A stretch of DNA of 64,000 nt from Hirschia sp964352025. Its GTDB lineage: Bacteria > Pseudomonadota > Alphaproteobacteria > Caulobacterales > Hyphomonadaceae. The notes beneath the pieces are model-generated. The model was not told where the DNA came from. It saw only the letters and a program-made list of their open reading frames with translations, and did not search any database. The position numbers and the translations under genes were made by a program. Positions 46,498 to 55,053 of this stretch are shown here, in pieces. Each line of letters starts with the position of its first letter. Position 1 is the stretch's first letter. Location of the stretch: the NCBI GenBank assembly GCA_964352025.1, contig CAYGPZ010000008.1, positions 62,001-126,000 on the forward strand, read 5' to 3'.

Positions 46498-47118
46498 ATG
46501 AAAATTTATGATATCGAGAACTTCCCTAACCCTGCGCGTGTACGTATCGCTTTGGCCGAAAAAGGCGCAACTAACCAAGTAGAATTTGTGGCAGTCGATG
46601 TCATGAATGGAGAACACCGCAGCGAAACAATGCGCAGCAAAAACCCAGACGCTGCTGTTCCCTTTATGGAATTGGAAGATGGAACGGTCCTTTCTCAATG
46701 TACGGCAATCACAGAATACATTGATGGAAGCTTTGATGGGCCATCTCTATGTGGCTCAACAGCTAAAGAGCGCGCAGTTATCCACATGATGAATTTGCGC
46801 GCTGAATCAAACCTTCTAAATGCGGTCGGTGCTTATTTTCACCACGCCACACCAGGTCTTGGTCCTGATCTAGAGACATATCAAAACAAGGATTGGGGAC
46901 TAAAGCAAAAAGACAATGCGCAATCCACAATGGCCTATCTTGATGGCGTGTTAGCGGATCAGCTATATCTTGCAGGTGATAACTTCTCAATGGCCGATAT
47001 CACTGCTTTTGCAGGCTTGGCATTTGCAGACTTTGCTGAAGTGGAAATTGATGCCAACCTTAAAAACCTAAGCGAATGGCGCTCCCGCATTGCGTCACGC
47101 CCTTCAATTGCAGGCTAA
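46498..47118 (+). CDS. Glutathione S-transferase family protein
   Basis: 206 residues from the ATG at 46498 (AGAGG ribosome-binding site; a TTG at 46477 would add seven). N-terminal thioredoxin-like domain (YDIENFPNPARVRIALAEKG; then PDAAVPFMELEDGTVLSQCTAITEYID with the cis-Pro and glutathione gamma-Glu-binding region). A C-terminal all-alpha domain ends LYLAGDNFSMADITAFAGL, the N-capping box. Likely conjugates glutathione to an electrophile or acts as a related transferase. First gene of a run with a cupin, an amine oxidase and a TetR regulator. Confidence 0.9.
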   Translation: MKIYDIENFPNPARVRIALAEKGATNQVEFVAVDVMNGEHRSETMRSKNPDAAVPFMELEDGTVLSQCTAITEYIDGSFDGPSLCGSTAKERAVIHMMNLRAESNLLNAVGAYFHHATPGLGPDLETYQNKDWGLKQKDNAQSTMAYLDGVLADQLYLAGDNFSMADITAFAGLAFADFAEVEIDANLKNLSEWRSRIASRPSIAG

Positions 47119-47136
47119 CTTTAAAGGACGAAACCT

Positions 47137-47814
47137 ATGGAGCTAAATGCAGATTTCTCCAAACGTGTCGTCGTGCATTCTGATGAGGTGGCTTGGGCCG
47201 CCTCACCTATGCCCGGTGTCGATCGCCGTATGCTTGACCGTATAGGCGATGAAGTCGCGCGCGCGACGACTATCGTTCGTTATGCACCCAATAGCCAATT
47301 TTCACCCCACACTCATACGGGTGGTGAGGAATTCATTGTACTTGAAGGTGTTTTTCAGGACCAATATGGTGATTTTCCAGCGGGTAGCTACGTGCGAAAT
47401 CCACCGACATCAAGCCATAAACCCGGCTCTGATGAAGGTTGCACTATTTTCGTGAAACTATGGCAATTTGATCCTGAAGACCGTCATCAAATGTCTGTTG
47501 TCATGGATGATGCTCCAAATACTGCAGATGAAATACGCGAAGGTGTATCTGTTACGCCTCTTTATCAGGACGAACGTGAAACCGTTGTGATGGAAGAATG
47601 GGATGCAAATGCGTCGGTAGAGATGGACCTCCCCAAAGGCGGCGAACTACTTGTCTTGGACGGAACATTTTCTGAAAACGGAGACGACTTACGCAAACAC
47701 TCTTGGCTTCGTATCCCTGAAGGTGGAAAACTCTCAGCAATCGCAGGTAAATCAGGTGCTAAAGTCTGGATCAAAACGGGCCATATACCATTTGCCTCAG
47801 CGCCAGCTGTTTAA
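47137..47814 (+). CDS. ChrR-like double cupin protein
   Basis: 225-residue protein with the cupin fold of the anti-sigma factor ChrR C-terminal domain (cupin_7). The first cupin (about 45-115) has metal-ligand candidates in FSPHTHTGGEEFIVLEG and a later His in TSSHKPGS. The second (about 135-220) is degenerate, lacking the HxH. The N-terminal zinc-binding anti-sigma domain of true ChrR is missing, and no sigma factor is adjacent. It may be a small-molecule dioxygenase/isomerase or sensor. TAAAGGA precedes the ATG; 18 bases after the GST stop. Confidence 0.75.
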   Translation: MELNADFSKRVVVHSDEVAWAASPMPGVDRRMLDRIGDEVARATTIVRYAPNSQFSPHTHTGGEEFIVLEGVFQDQYGDFPAGSYVRNPPTSSHKPGSDEGCTIFVKLWQFDPEDRHQMSVVMDDAPNTADEIREGVSVTPLYQDERETVVMEEWDANASVEMDLPKGGELLVLDGTFSENGDDLRKHSWLRIPEGGKLSAIAGKSGAKVWIKTGHIPFASAPAV

Positions 47815-47826
47815 AGGAATTATGTA

Positions 47827-48906
47827 TTGAGTTCCACTATCGCGACCAAAGAAACAGACGTCATTATTATTGGTGGCGGCCTGTCTGGGCTATCTCTCGC
47901 TGATCATTTATCTAAAGCGGGAATTTCCTTCCATCTATTGGAAGGAAGAGAGCGCTTAGGTGGACGCATAAAAGTAGCAACAGTTGACGACAGCCGTTTT
48001 GACCTTGGACCGTCTTGGTTTTGGCTTGGCCAAACCCGTATGGAAGCCTTGGTAAAACGCCTCAATATTGAAACTTTCCTGCAATACTCGACCGGCGATC
48101 AAATGTATGAAGACAACCAGAAGCAAATTCACCGCGCACGTGGATTTGCTTCTATGGAAGGCTCGCTTCGTATTAAGGGTGGCATATATTCTATCATTCA
48201 AGCTTTATCTGATCAGATAGATCCACAAAACATACAACTGAATGCCCAAGTTAAAAGCATTGAATACGCTGATCAAATATCTGTAACCCTTGAGAATGGT
48301 AGCAAGGTTATTGGGAATAAAGTCATACTCGCTTTGCCGCCGCGAGTGGCATCTAAACTCAGTTTTGAGCCAGCTTTATCACAGGAAACCACCCGACAAC
48401 TCGATGCTATTCCCACATGGATGGGCGGCCAAGCTAAATTTGTAGCTGTCTATGATCACGCATTCTGGCGAGAAAACGGACAATCTGGCGACGCGATGAG
48501 CCAAATAGGTCCTATGGCTGAACTCCATGACGCGACCGATGGTGAAACTGGTCTAAATGCAATATTTGGATTTATCGGTGTCCCAGCTGATATTCGCAAA
48601 TCAAATAAAGAAGCACTCGAAAAAGCTTGTCTTGATCAAGTTGGACGCTTGTTTGGAAAAGAAGCTCTGTCACCAAAAGCTTGTTTCATCCAAGATTGGG
48701 CGCAGGAGCCTAAAACATCATCTCATCTAGATGCTGCCCCGCTCTCGGCTCACCCTAGCTATGGAATGACACCTGCTCTTTCTAATCTTTGGGATGGAAA
48801 CCTCATTCTCGGCTCAACAGAAATGGGCGGAATATATGGAGGCTATCTGGAAGGCGCATTGGAAGCGGCGGATACAATTGCAACGTCGCTCATCAATTCA
48901 CGTTAA
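47827..48906 (+). CDS. FAD-dependent amine oxidase family protein (TTG start)
   Basis: 359-residue flavoprotein of the monoamine oxidase/protoporphyrinogen oxidase-like superfamily. The FAD motif VIIIGGGLSGLSLADHLSKAG is followed by LLEGRERLGGRI, and the C-terminal TPALSNLWDGNLILGSTEMGG includes the family Gly-rich segment. TTG at 47827 is the start: it follows AAAGGA with normal spacing, whereas the nearby ATG at 47822 is out of frame and closes immediately. Shorter than eukaryotic MAOs. Substrate unknown; the operon context suggests a reactive or amine compound. Confidence 0.83.
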   Translation: MSSTIATKETDVIIIGGGLSGLSLADHLSKAGISFHLLEGRERLGGRIKVATVDDSRFDLGPSWFWLGQTRMEALVKRLNIETFLQYSTGDQMYEDNQKQIHRARGFASMEGSLRIKGGIYSIIQALSDQIDPQNIQLNAQVKSIEYADQISVTLENGSKVIGNKVILALPPRVASKLSFEPALSQETTRQLDAIPTWMGGQAKFVAVYDHAFWRENGQSGDAMSQIGPMAELHDATDGETGLNAIFGFIGVPADIRKSNKEALEKACLDQVGRLFGKEALSPKACFIQDWAQEPKTSSHLDAAPLSAHPSYGMTPALSNLWDGNLILGSTEMGGIYGGYLEGALEAADTIATSLINSR

Positions 48907-48944
48907 TTCTTGGCGACTGCCTAAAGGCGATGTAAACAGGATAA

Positions 48945-49505
48945 ATGGATACAAAAACCGCTCTCTTAGATGCTGCCGAAAAAGCAGCCCGCATGCACGG
49001 TCACGATGGCTTCAGCTTTGGTGACTTGAGTAAAACTGTGGGCATTCGCAAAGCCAGTATTCACTATCACTTTCCAACCAAAGCAGACCTTTTGACTGCA
49101 ATGATGATGCGATATCGTGAAAATATAATAGAGTATGTATCCACGTTGGAGACCAAATACCCCAAGGCCAGCGATCAACTTATTGCTTATATTGATATAT
49201 ACCGAAATGCGCTGAGTGGAGGTGACACCTTATGCCTATGTGTCGCTCTTTCAATCGGACGCGATGGCCTAACTGAAGATGTCCAAAAGGAACTAACCCT
49301 GTTTAGACAGGCCGGCACCAAATGGCTGACTGGTGTATTTGAACGCGCCCTATCAGATGGCAGTATTGCCAATGTCGGCACACCGTCAGATGAAGCCAAA
49401 TTATGCCAAGCCTTAGTTGAGGGCGCGCAACTTGTCGCTCGCGCGGAAAAGCAGCCTGAATTATTTGATCACGCCATTAAACTGCTTTTGGATCGGTGCA
49501 ACTAA
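48945..49505 (+). CDS. TetR family transcriptional regulator
   Basis: 186-residue repressor. The helix-turn-helix lies at about 1-60 (TKTALLDAAEKAARMHGHDGFSF; GIRKASIHYHFPTKADLLTAM). The C-terminal ligand domain is of the YxaF/LmrA type (TKWLTGVFERALSDGSI), with two cysteines (TLCLCVAL) that could sense thiol-reactive compounds. AGGAT precedes the ATG. Fourth gene of the GST operon, which starts behind a TetR-like palindrome; probable local autorepressor. Confidence 0.85.
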   Translation: MDTKTALLDAAEKAARMHGHDGFSFGDLSKTVGIRKASIHYHFPTKADLLTAMMMRYRENIIEYVSTLETKYPKASDQLIAYIDIYRNALSGGDTLCLCVALSIGRDGLTEDVQKELTLFRQAGTKWLTGVFERALSDGSIANVGTPSDEAKLCQALVEGAQLVARAEKQPELFDHAIKLLLDRCN

Positions 49506-49589
49506 GCTAGAAAAGCTGACAATTCTTATATTAGAGGATGGTTAAGCTCCTATCAGATATCATCGAGAATAGTCATCAGGAATAATACC

Positions 49590-50351
49590 ATGCCTAGATC
49601 TCAAATGATTGACCTCAATGCAGACCTTGGAGAAGGCTGCGGCAATGATGCTGAAATTATGAAGTACATCTCTAGCTGCAACATCGCCTGCGGCGGTCAT
49701 ACTGGGGATGAAACTAGCATGCGTGAAGCGATGCAGCTCGCCAAATTAAATCACGTCAGAATAGGCGCGCACCCTTCCTACCCAGACAAAGAAAACTTTG
49801 GACGCGCTTCTCTGGACATAAGCGCCACAGACCTTGAAGAAAGCCTCAGGGACCAACTTCAAACGATTAAACGCGTCGCCTCTGAATTAGGTGTACCGAT
49901 TGTACATGTGAAACCTCATGGTGCCCTTTATAATGATGCAGCCTCATCAGAGCATTTAAGTTGGAACATCATAAATGTTTCAAGAGATGTCTTGCCTCAA
50001 GCTGCGATTATGGGGCCGCCTAATTCTCAATTGCAAAAAGTTGCTCATGCACAGAGCCGTAAATTCATTGCCGAAGGATTTGCCGACCGCCGCTATCTGC
50101 AGGATGGAACACTCACTCCACGTTCACTGGGTAATGCGGTCATAACCGAGATAGAAGCATTGAAAACACAAGCTTTAGCTATGGCTCAGGGTAATCCGCT
50201 CTCGTGCGAAGGCGGCAAGAATATTACATTAGATATCGATACAATTTGTCTTCATGGCGATAACGCATCCGCCATAGAAAACGCCAAACAGGTTCACACC
50301 ATACTTTCGCAAAACAACTTTACGATCCAAGCACATATTCATGCCACTTAA
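49590..50351 (+). CDS. pxpA: 5-oxoprolinase subunit PxpA (LamB/YcsF family)
   Basis: 253-residue subunit A of ATP-dependent 5-oxoprolinase, which opens 5-oxoproline to glutamate with PxpBC. The family block MIDLNADLGEGCGNDAEIMK starts at residue 6 (an alternative start), then SSCNIACGGHTGDE, IGAHPSYPDKENFGR and HVKPHGALYND. Overlaps pxpB by 11 bases. AGGAA precedes the chosen ATG. Confidence 0.93.
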   Translation: MPRSQMIDLNADLGEGCGNDAEIMKYISSCNIACGGHTGDETSMREAMQLAKLNHVRIGAHPSYPDKENFGRASLDISATDLEESLRDQLQTIKRVASELGVPIVHVKPHGALYNDAASSEHLSWNIINVSRDVLPQAAIMGPPNSQLQKVAHAQSRKFIAEGFADRRYLQDGTLTPRSLGNAVITEIEALKTQALAMAQGNPLSCEGGKNITLDIDTICLHGDNASAIENAKQVHTILSQNNFTIQAHIHAT

Positions 50352-50976
50352 ATACCGATCGATTTGCGACAATCTATTTGAGATCAGCTTCAACGATTCT
50401 TCGATAGCTCAAAAGAAAAAAGGAAGCTTTGCTGACGCGCTCCGAGACACTCATAGGTTTGATGAAGTTGTCGCTGGAAAAAACACTATCGTCTTACAAT
50501 TGGGTACTCGCTCTCCAGCTTCAGATGAACTTGCAGCTTTCTTAGAAAATACTTTTTCAGGGCTTCAAACAACACAAAAATCTAATCAACCTACACTGAC
50601 TATTCCTGTCATCTATGGAAAGGAAGCTGGGCCAGACTTGGCTCTAGTCTGCGAACACCTAAAAGTGTCAGAAGATGAATTCATAGCAGCGCACACAAGC
50701 GAAAATCATGAAGTAGATATGATCGGCTTCACACCGGGTTTTGCTTATATTCACGGAACCAAATTCAATATGCCTCGCCTAAAAGAGCCCCGCATGAGCG
50801 TTCTTGCTGGCTCAATTGGTTTAGCCGGCGGTCTTACGGGGATTTACGCCTTGGAAGGCCCCGGTGGATGGCCGATTATCGGACGGACGCTCACGCCTCT
50901 GTTTTCTGCAAGCAATGATAACCCATTCCTTCTAAGCGCAGGTATGAGAATTCGATTTAAGCGAGTTACGTCATGA
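50341..50976 (+). CDS. pxpB: 5-oxoprolinase subunit PxpB (allophanate hydrolase subunit 1-like)
   Basis: 211-residue subunit B. The family motifs MIGFTPGFAYIHGT, MPRLKEPRMSVLAGSIGLAGG and GIYALEGPGGWPIIGRT cover residues about 130-190. Overlaps pxpA (11 bases) and pxpC (ATGA), so the three are made together. Confidence 0.93.
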   Translation: MPLKYRSICDNLFEISFNDSSIAQKKKGSFADALRDTHRFDEVVAGKNTIVLQLGTRSPASDELAAFLENTFSGLQTTQKSNQPTLTIPVIYGKEAGPDLALVCEHLKVSEDEFIAAHTSENHEVDMIGFTPGFAYIHGTKFNMPRLKEPRMSVLAGSIGLAGGLTGIYALEGPGGWPIIGRTLTPLFSASNDNPFLLSAGMRIRFKRVTS

Positions 50977-51902
50977 GCCTGACAATTTTAGAAGCAGGCA
51001 TGCAGGCCAGCCTACAAGCATCTCCCAGAATTGGTTTTAGGCATCAGGGCGTGCCACATGCTGGTGCAGCTGATCAACATTCCTACCTGTTGGGCAATAT
51101 CGCCTTGGGTAATCGGGACTGCGCGAGCATCGAAATCACAGGCGGCGGCTTTAAAGCTAAATTCAATAAACCAACGACATTCTGCATAACGGGAGCCCCA
51201 ACTGTTACCCTACTGAATGACTTGGAAATCCCCCTTCATAAACCAGTCACTGCCAAAGCAGGCGACACCATCTTCATCCCCCCTCCTCATCTAGGTTTAA
51301 GGTATTACCTATCGATAGCAGGTGGTTTTAGCGCAGATGTTTTCCTTGGAAATAGTTCGACTTATATGCCTGCACGTTTTGGAGGATATAAAGGACGCGC
51401 CCTGAGATCAGGCGACCAGATCGAGTTTGCCAAACAACCCTTAAGCAACTCCCCCCGACCTATTCCCGATGAACTCATCCCGTTTTTCAGTTCAAATTGG
51501 GCGATACGGTTTTGCCAAGGTCCCGAATATGATCTTTTGACCAATCCAACGAAATTAAAGCTAAAAGACACAGCTTTTTCAGTTAGCTCTCGCATCAGTC
51601 GCATGGGCGCTCAACTTGAAGGCCAAACCCTTGATGTTAAGTCAGATGGCCAAATGCAAAGTGAACCCGTTTTTCCAGGCACTATTCAATGTCCAGAAAA
51701 CGGTCGCCCATTTATATTGCTTTGTGATGCACAGACGACAGGCGGCTATCCTCGTATAGGACAAGTCATCTCTAGTGACATTCATAGGCTGGGACAGATA
51801 AAGCCCAAAGATACAATATCGCTTATCCAAGTAACAAATGAAGAAGCTCAAGAATTAGCTCAATCCAAGAAAAACACAGTATCGGATTGGTTGAATTCAT
51901 GA
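50973..51902 (+). CDS. pxpC: 5-oxoprolinase subunit PxpC (allophanate hydrolase subunit 2-like)
   Basis: 309-residue subunit C. Motifs: GFRHQGVPHAGAADQHSYLLGN at about 16-37, SRMGAQLEGQTL with SEPVFPGTIQCPENGRPFILL, and QTTGGYPRIGQVI. Complete. Ends the pxpABC operon; no clear terminator follows. Confidence 0.92.
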   Translation: MSLTILEAGMQASLQASPRIGFRHQGVPHAGAADQHSYLLGNIALGNRDCASIEITGGGFKAKFNKPTTFCITGAPTVTLLNDLEIPLHKPVTAKAGDTIFIPPPHLGLRYYLSIAGGFSADVFLGNSSTYMPARFGGYKGRALRSGDQIEFAKQPLSNSPRPIPDELIPFFSSNWAIRFCQGPEYDLLTNPTKLKLKDTAFSVSSRISRMGAQLEGQTLDVKSDGQMQSEPVFPGTIQCPENGRPFILLCDAQTTGGYPRIGQVISSDIHRLGQIKPKDTISLIQVTNEEAQELAQSKKNTVSDWLNS

Positions 51903-52066
51903 AAATTCGCCTCGAATTGCCCGAAAAACTCACCTAATCGTTGTTTTAATGTATCCCAATTGATCACAATTACACCTGATTGACGAACTTACTGGACGAG
52001 TCCTTTGCTAAGGCGCTAGTTATTATAGTATTATTGTTTAGTAGATTTCCTTTTAGGGCGGACAAA

Positions 52067-53005
52067 ATGAAACTAATCTCGAAAGCGCTAGGCGCTGTGT
52101 CACTATGTGCACTAAGTGCACCTGCTTTTGCTCAAGTCGATTTACCCCCTAATGCACGCGCGGGTGAATGCTATGCAAAAGTTCTTGTTCCTGCAGACTA
52201 CTCTGTAACGGTCCAACAGGTTTTGGTTAAACCAGAATCTCAACGCATAAAAAAAATTCCAGCCGAATATGAAACCATTGAAGAACGCTACATGGTTCAA
52301 GAGGCGAGTTTTGAATATGTGCCGGTACCGCCGCGCTATGATTATGTTGAAGAACGCGTCATGGTCTCACCGGAGCGGGTTGAAAAGCGGGTTGTCCCTG
52401 CGCGTACTGAAACTGTAGAAGAAAAAATCATGGTTCGTCCGGCGCGTGTCGAATGGAAACCAGGCCGCGGCGCACTTGAGCGTGTTGATGACGCGACTGG
52501 CGAAATTATGTGCCGTGTCGAAATCCCTGCAGAATTCAAAACAATTCAGCGCCAAGTTATTCTTGAGCCAGAGCGTGTTGTAGAAGAATTAGTCCCTGCA
52601 AAATACGACACAGTGCGTCGCCGTGTTGTAGTTGAGCAAGCGACAGTACAACGCAAAGAAATTCCGGCAAAATATGATACACGCAAATCGCGCCGTGTTA
52701 TTACGCCTGAGCGCACTGAAGTAGAATATATCCCGCCAGTTTACGACAAAATTGAGCAACGCACTCAAATCGGTAGTGAACGCATGGAGTGGCGTGAAAT
52801 CTTGTGTGAAACGAACACACGCCCCAATACTATCCGTAGATTGCAGCAAGCTCTAAACAATCAAGGTTTTGAAGTTGGAACTGTTGACGGAAAAGTCGGA
52901 CGTAAAACACTGACTGCTGTTCGCAACTTTCAGCTTAGAGAAGGTCTACCGACAGGTGGTCTAACTTTGACAACATTAGAGCGTTTGGGCGTTAACCCGT
53001 CCTAA
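52067..53005 (+). CDS. Secreted peptidoglycan-binding protein with tandem PA-Y-D/E-T repeats
   Basis: 312 residues from the ATG at 52067 (AGGGCGGACAAA before it), which opens a signal peptide (MKLISKALGAVSLCALSAPAFA). The frame is open upstream to 51980 but that part is not needed. Residues about 60-235 consist of repeated units of about 25-30 residues with the core pattern (V/I)PA-x-(Y/F)-(D/E/K)-T-(I/V), then a charged strand with RVVV or RVI-type ends, for example IPAEYETIEERYMV, VPAKYDTVRRRVVV, IPAKYDTRKSRRVI. The C-terminal 65 residues are a peptidoglycan-binding domain 1 (RRLQQALNNQGFEVGTVDGKVGRKTLTAVRNFQ). Probably a periplasmic or outer-membrane-tethering structural protein. Confidence 0.8.
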   Translation: MKLISKALGAVSLCALSAPAFAQVDLPPNARAGECYAKVLVPADYSVTVQQVLVKPESQRIKKIPAEYETIEERYMVQEASFEYVPVPPRYDYVEERVMVSPERVEKRVVPARTETVEEKIMVRPARVEWKPGRGALERVDDATGEIMCRVEIPAEFKTIQRQVILEPERVVEELVPAKYDTVRRRVVVEQATVQRKEIPAKYDTRKSRRVITPERTEVEYIPPVYDKIEQRTQIGSERMEWREILCETNTRPNTIRRLQQALNNQGFEVGTVDGKVGRKTLTAVRNFQLREGLPTGGLTLTTLERLGVNPS

Positions 53006-53020
53006 CGTAGATTTTAGCTC

Positions 53021-53047
53021 TGTGACGGAAAACTAAATTCCGTCACA
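53021..53047 (+). other. Stable hairpin after the peptidoglycan-binding protein gene
   Basis: A ten-base stem TGTGACGGAA/TTCCGTCACA around a short A-rich loop, 15 bases after the stop at 53005. There is no T-run, so it may be a weak terminator or an mRNA 3' stabiliser. The rest of the 307-base space before rplU holds the rplU promoter and leader only. Confidence 0.5.
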
Positions 53048-53144
53048 AGCGTGTTTAAACGGCTCGATTTTAGCAATTCCATAGAAATAATTCCTTGGTT
53101 TAAAGAAAAACCGCAGATATTCGTGATTCAATGTCATGAAACAT

Positions 53145-53173
53145 TTGACTTTCTTGCTTCTTGTCGTCTATAT
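53145..53173 (+). promoter_or_regulatory. Predicted rplU-rpmA promoter
   Basis: TTGACT, a 17-base spacer, then CTATAT, matching the housekeeping alphaproteobacterial promoter pattern. It predicts a start near 53180 and a 5' leader of about 130 bases before rplU, within which I see no recognised riboregulator. Confidence 0.62.
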
Positions 53174-53312
53174 GCGCGCTTCGCGCTCTCTAACCTGATG
53201 GTTTAACACCTGATAAGTTGCATGAGAGTGTCTCAAGTTTTTGGAAGAATTCGCGCAGGCTGGCAAGAGGCCTCCCTCGTGCGTCAACCGACAGGCAAAA
53301 GGTCGTTAAGAT

Positions 53313-53945
53313 ATGTTCGCGGTCATCAAAACGGGCGGAAAACAATATAAAGTCGCCCAAGACGACGTCATCACAGTAGAGAAGCTCGAAGCAGACGCTG
53401 GCTCTGAATTCGTTTTCGATAGCGTACTGATGATTGGCGAAGGTGAAAAAGTAGACATGGGTGAGCCAGTATTGGCCGGAGCCCAAGTTGTAGGTGAAGT
53501 TGTTGAACAAACACGTGCCAAGAAAGTTGTCACTGTTAAGAAGCGCCAACGTAACACTTACCGTCGTAAGCTTGGTCACCGTCAGCAGCAAACAGTTATT
53601 CGCATTACTGATATTCTTGCTAAAGGTGGAAAGAAAGCTGCGAAAGCCGCGCCTAAAGCAAAAGTAGAAGCACCTAAGAAAGCTGAAACTAAAGCTGCAC
53701 CAAAAGCAGAAGCGGCTCCAAAGGCTGCTCCTACAGCAGCTCCAGCAGCAACTAAAGCAGATGACCTGACAAAACTAACAGGTATTGGTAAAGTTGCAGC
53801 AGGCAAACTTGTAGACGCTGGTTTTTCAAGTTTTGCTCAACTAGCTGCTCTTACAACTGAGCAATTTGCTGATCTGGACACAAACATTTTCAAAGGCCGT
53901 GTACCTTTTGATCAAATCGTAGCTGAGTCTAAAGACCTAGCTTAA
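53313..53945 (+). CDS. rplU: 50S ribosomal protein L21 with C-terminal HhH extension
   Basis: 210 residues. The first about 103 are bL21 (MFAVIKTGGKQYKVAQDDVI; KRQRNTYRRKLGHRQQQTVIRITDI). A Lys/Ala/Pro-rich linker (about 105-148) then leads to a helix-hairpin-helix domain (DDLTKLTGIGKVAAGKLVDAGFSSF) ending at 210. The extension is longer than the standard bL21 of about 103 residues; such HhH tails are found in some alphaproteobacterial L21 proteins. AAAAGG precedes the ATG. Confidence 0.95.
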   Translation: MFAVIKTGGKQYKVAQDDVITVEKLEADAGSEFVFDSVLMIGEGEKVDMGEPVLAGAQVVGEVVEQTRAKKVVTVKKRQRNTYRRKLGHRQQQTVIRITDILAKGGKKAAKAAPKAKVEAPKKAETKAAPKAEAAPKAAPTAAPAATKADDLTKLTGIGKVAAGKLVDAGFSSFAQLAALTTEQFADLDTNIFKGRVPFDQIVAESKDLA

Positions 53946-53990
53946 GTGTAACGTAGCGCTGACTGCGCACCTAAACATGGAGATGCTGTT

Positions 53991-54266
53991 ATGGCACACA
54001 AAAAATCAGGTGGTTCGTCCCGCAACGGCCGCGATTCAGAGTCAAAACGTCTTGGCGTAAAAAAATATGGTGGTGAAGTTGTTATTCCTGGCAACATCAT
54101 CGTTCGCCAACGCGGAACACAATACTACCCAGGCGAAAACGTCGGCATGGGTAAAGACCACACGATCTTCGCTAAAGTGGAAGGCAATGTAAGCTTCCGC
54201 AAACGCGCTGGTGGTCGTCAATACATTAACGTTCTTCCGGCAGACGCTCCGAAAGCGGCTGAATAG
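53991..54266 (+). CDS. rpmA: 50S ribosomal protein L27
   Basis: 91 residues with the normal N-terminus MAHKKSGGSSRNGRDSESKRLGVK and the GTQYYPGENVGMGKDHT block. GGAG precedes the ATG. Cotranscribed with rplU; the terminator at 54334-54370 closes the unit. Confidence 0.97.
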   Translation: MAHKKSGGSSRNGRDSESKRLGVKKYGGEVVIPGNIIVRQRGTQYYPGENVGMGKDHTIFAKVEGNVSFRKRAGGRQYINVLPADAPKAAE

Positions 54267-54333
54267 CGGAAACGTAAAGCAAACACTGGATTGAGCCGCT
54301 CCTGAATTTATAGAGCGCTCGCAATTAGATCCC

Positions 54334-54370
54334 AAAAAAGGGGAAGCGGGTGACCGCCTCCCCTTTTTTG
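54334..54370 (+). terminator. Rho-independent terminator of rplU-rpmA
   Basis: AAAAGGGGA-AGCGG, loop GTGA, CCGCC-TCCCC followed by TTTTTT: a stem of about ten base pairs with an internal bulge, 68 bases after rpmA. Confidence 0.85.
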
Positions 54371-54419
54371 TTTTGCATCACACTTCAATTCATCAATTAA
54401 TTCATGAAAGGAAAGTCCA

Positions 54420-55028
54420 ATGGTTCAACACCAGCAACAGCTAAACTCTGTTTCGGAACTTCCTGTCATGCACTCAGACCGTTTAACTTTGCGGGCTTGG
54501 ACATTGAATGATGCCCCTGAAATGGATGCATTATTTTCGGATATCGATGTCGTTAAAATGACTGGCTCAAAGCCATACCCATATTTTCCTAAAAGCTCAT
54601 TTGGTGCGATTGCCACACGCTTCGGCAAATATCTGCGCAAGGAAATGTTTGATTTTGCGGTCACAAAATCACAAACAGGCACTCTCATTGGTGGATGTGG
54701 CGTATTCAAACGCAAACCAAATTCTCCTTTAGAACTTGGTTTTTGGCTTGGCAAACCCTACTGGGGCAAAGGTTACGCCACTGAAGCAGCAAAGCAGGTC
54801 ATGGCATGGGCCCAAACGGCCTTAAAAGCGGATATGATTGTTGCTGGTCACTTTGAAGATAACCCAGTCTCGGGCCGTATATTGTATAAATTGGGTTTTG
54901 AGCAGATTGGTGGTCACAAAGAGACAGTTCCAATGTATTCTCTTGCACGCGGTGGCAGATTTCCTGGATACGTCTATATTTGGCCTGCAGAAAAAGCTGC
55001 AACGACAACCCTATCAGCGTTACACTAG
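54420..55028 (+). CDS. GNAT N-acetyltransferase (RimJ/RimL-like)
   Basis: 202-residue GNAT acetyltransferase: DRLTLRAWTLNDAPEMDALFS near the N-terminus, LGFWLGKPYWGKGYATEAAKQVMAWA with the acetyl-CoA-binding Gly-rich loop (Q/R-x-x-G-x-A replaced by YWGKGYATEAA), then NPVSGRILYKLGFEQIG. Could acetylate a ribosomal protein N-terminus or a small molecule. Situated between rpmA and obgE, a position shared in related genomes. AAGGAAAG precedes the ATG. Confidence 0.85.
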   Translation: MVQHQQQLNSVSELPVMHSDRLTLRAWTLNDAPEMDALFSDIDVVKMTGSKPYPYFPKSSFGAIATRFGKYLRKEMFDFAVTKSQTGTLIGGCGVFKRKPNSPLELGFWLGKPYWGKGYATEAAKQVMAWAQTALKADMIVAGHFEDNPVSGRILYKLGFEQIGGHKETVPMYSLARGGRFPGYVYIWPAEKAATTTLSALH

Positions 55029-55053
55029 TCGCGTTTAAACTTGGACACATACG

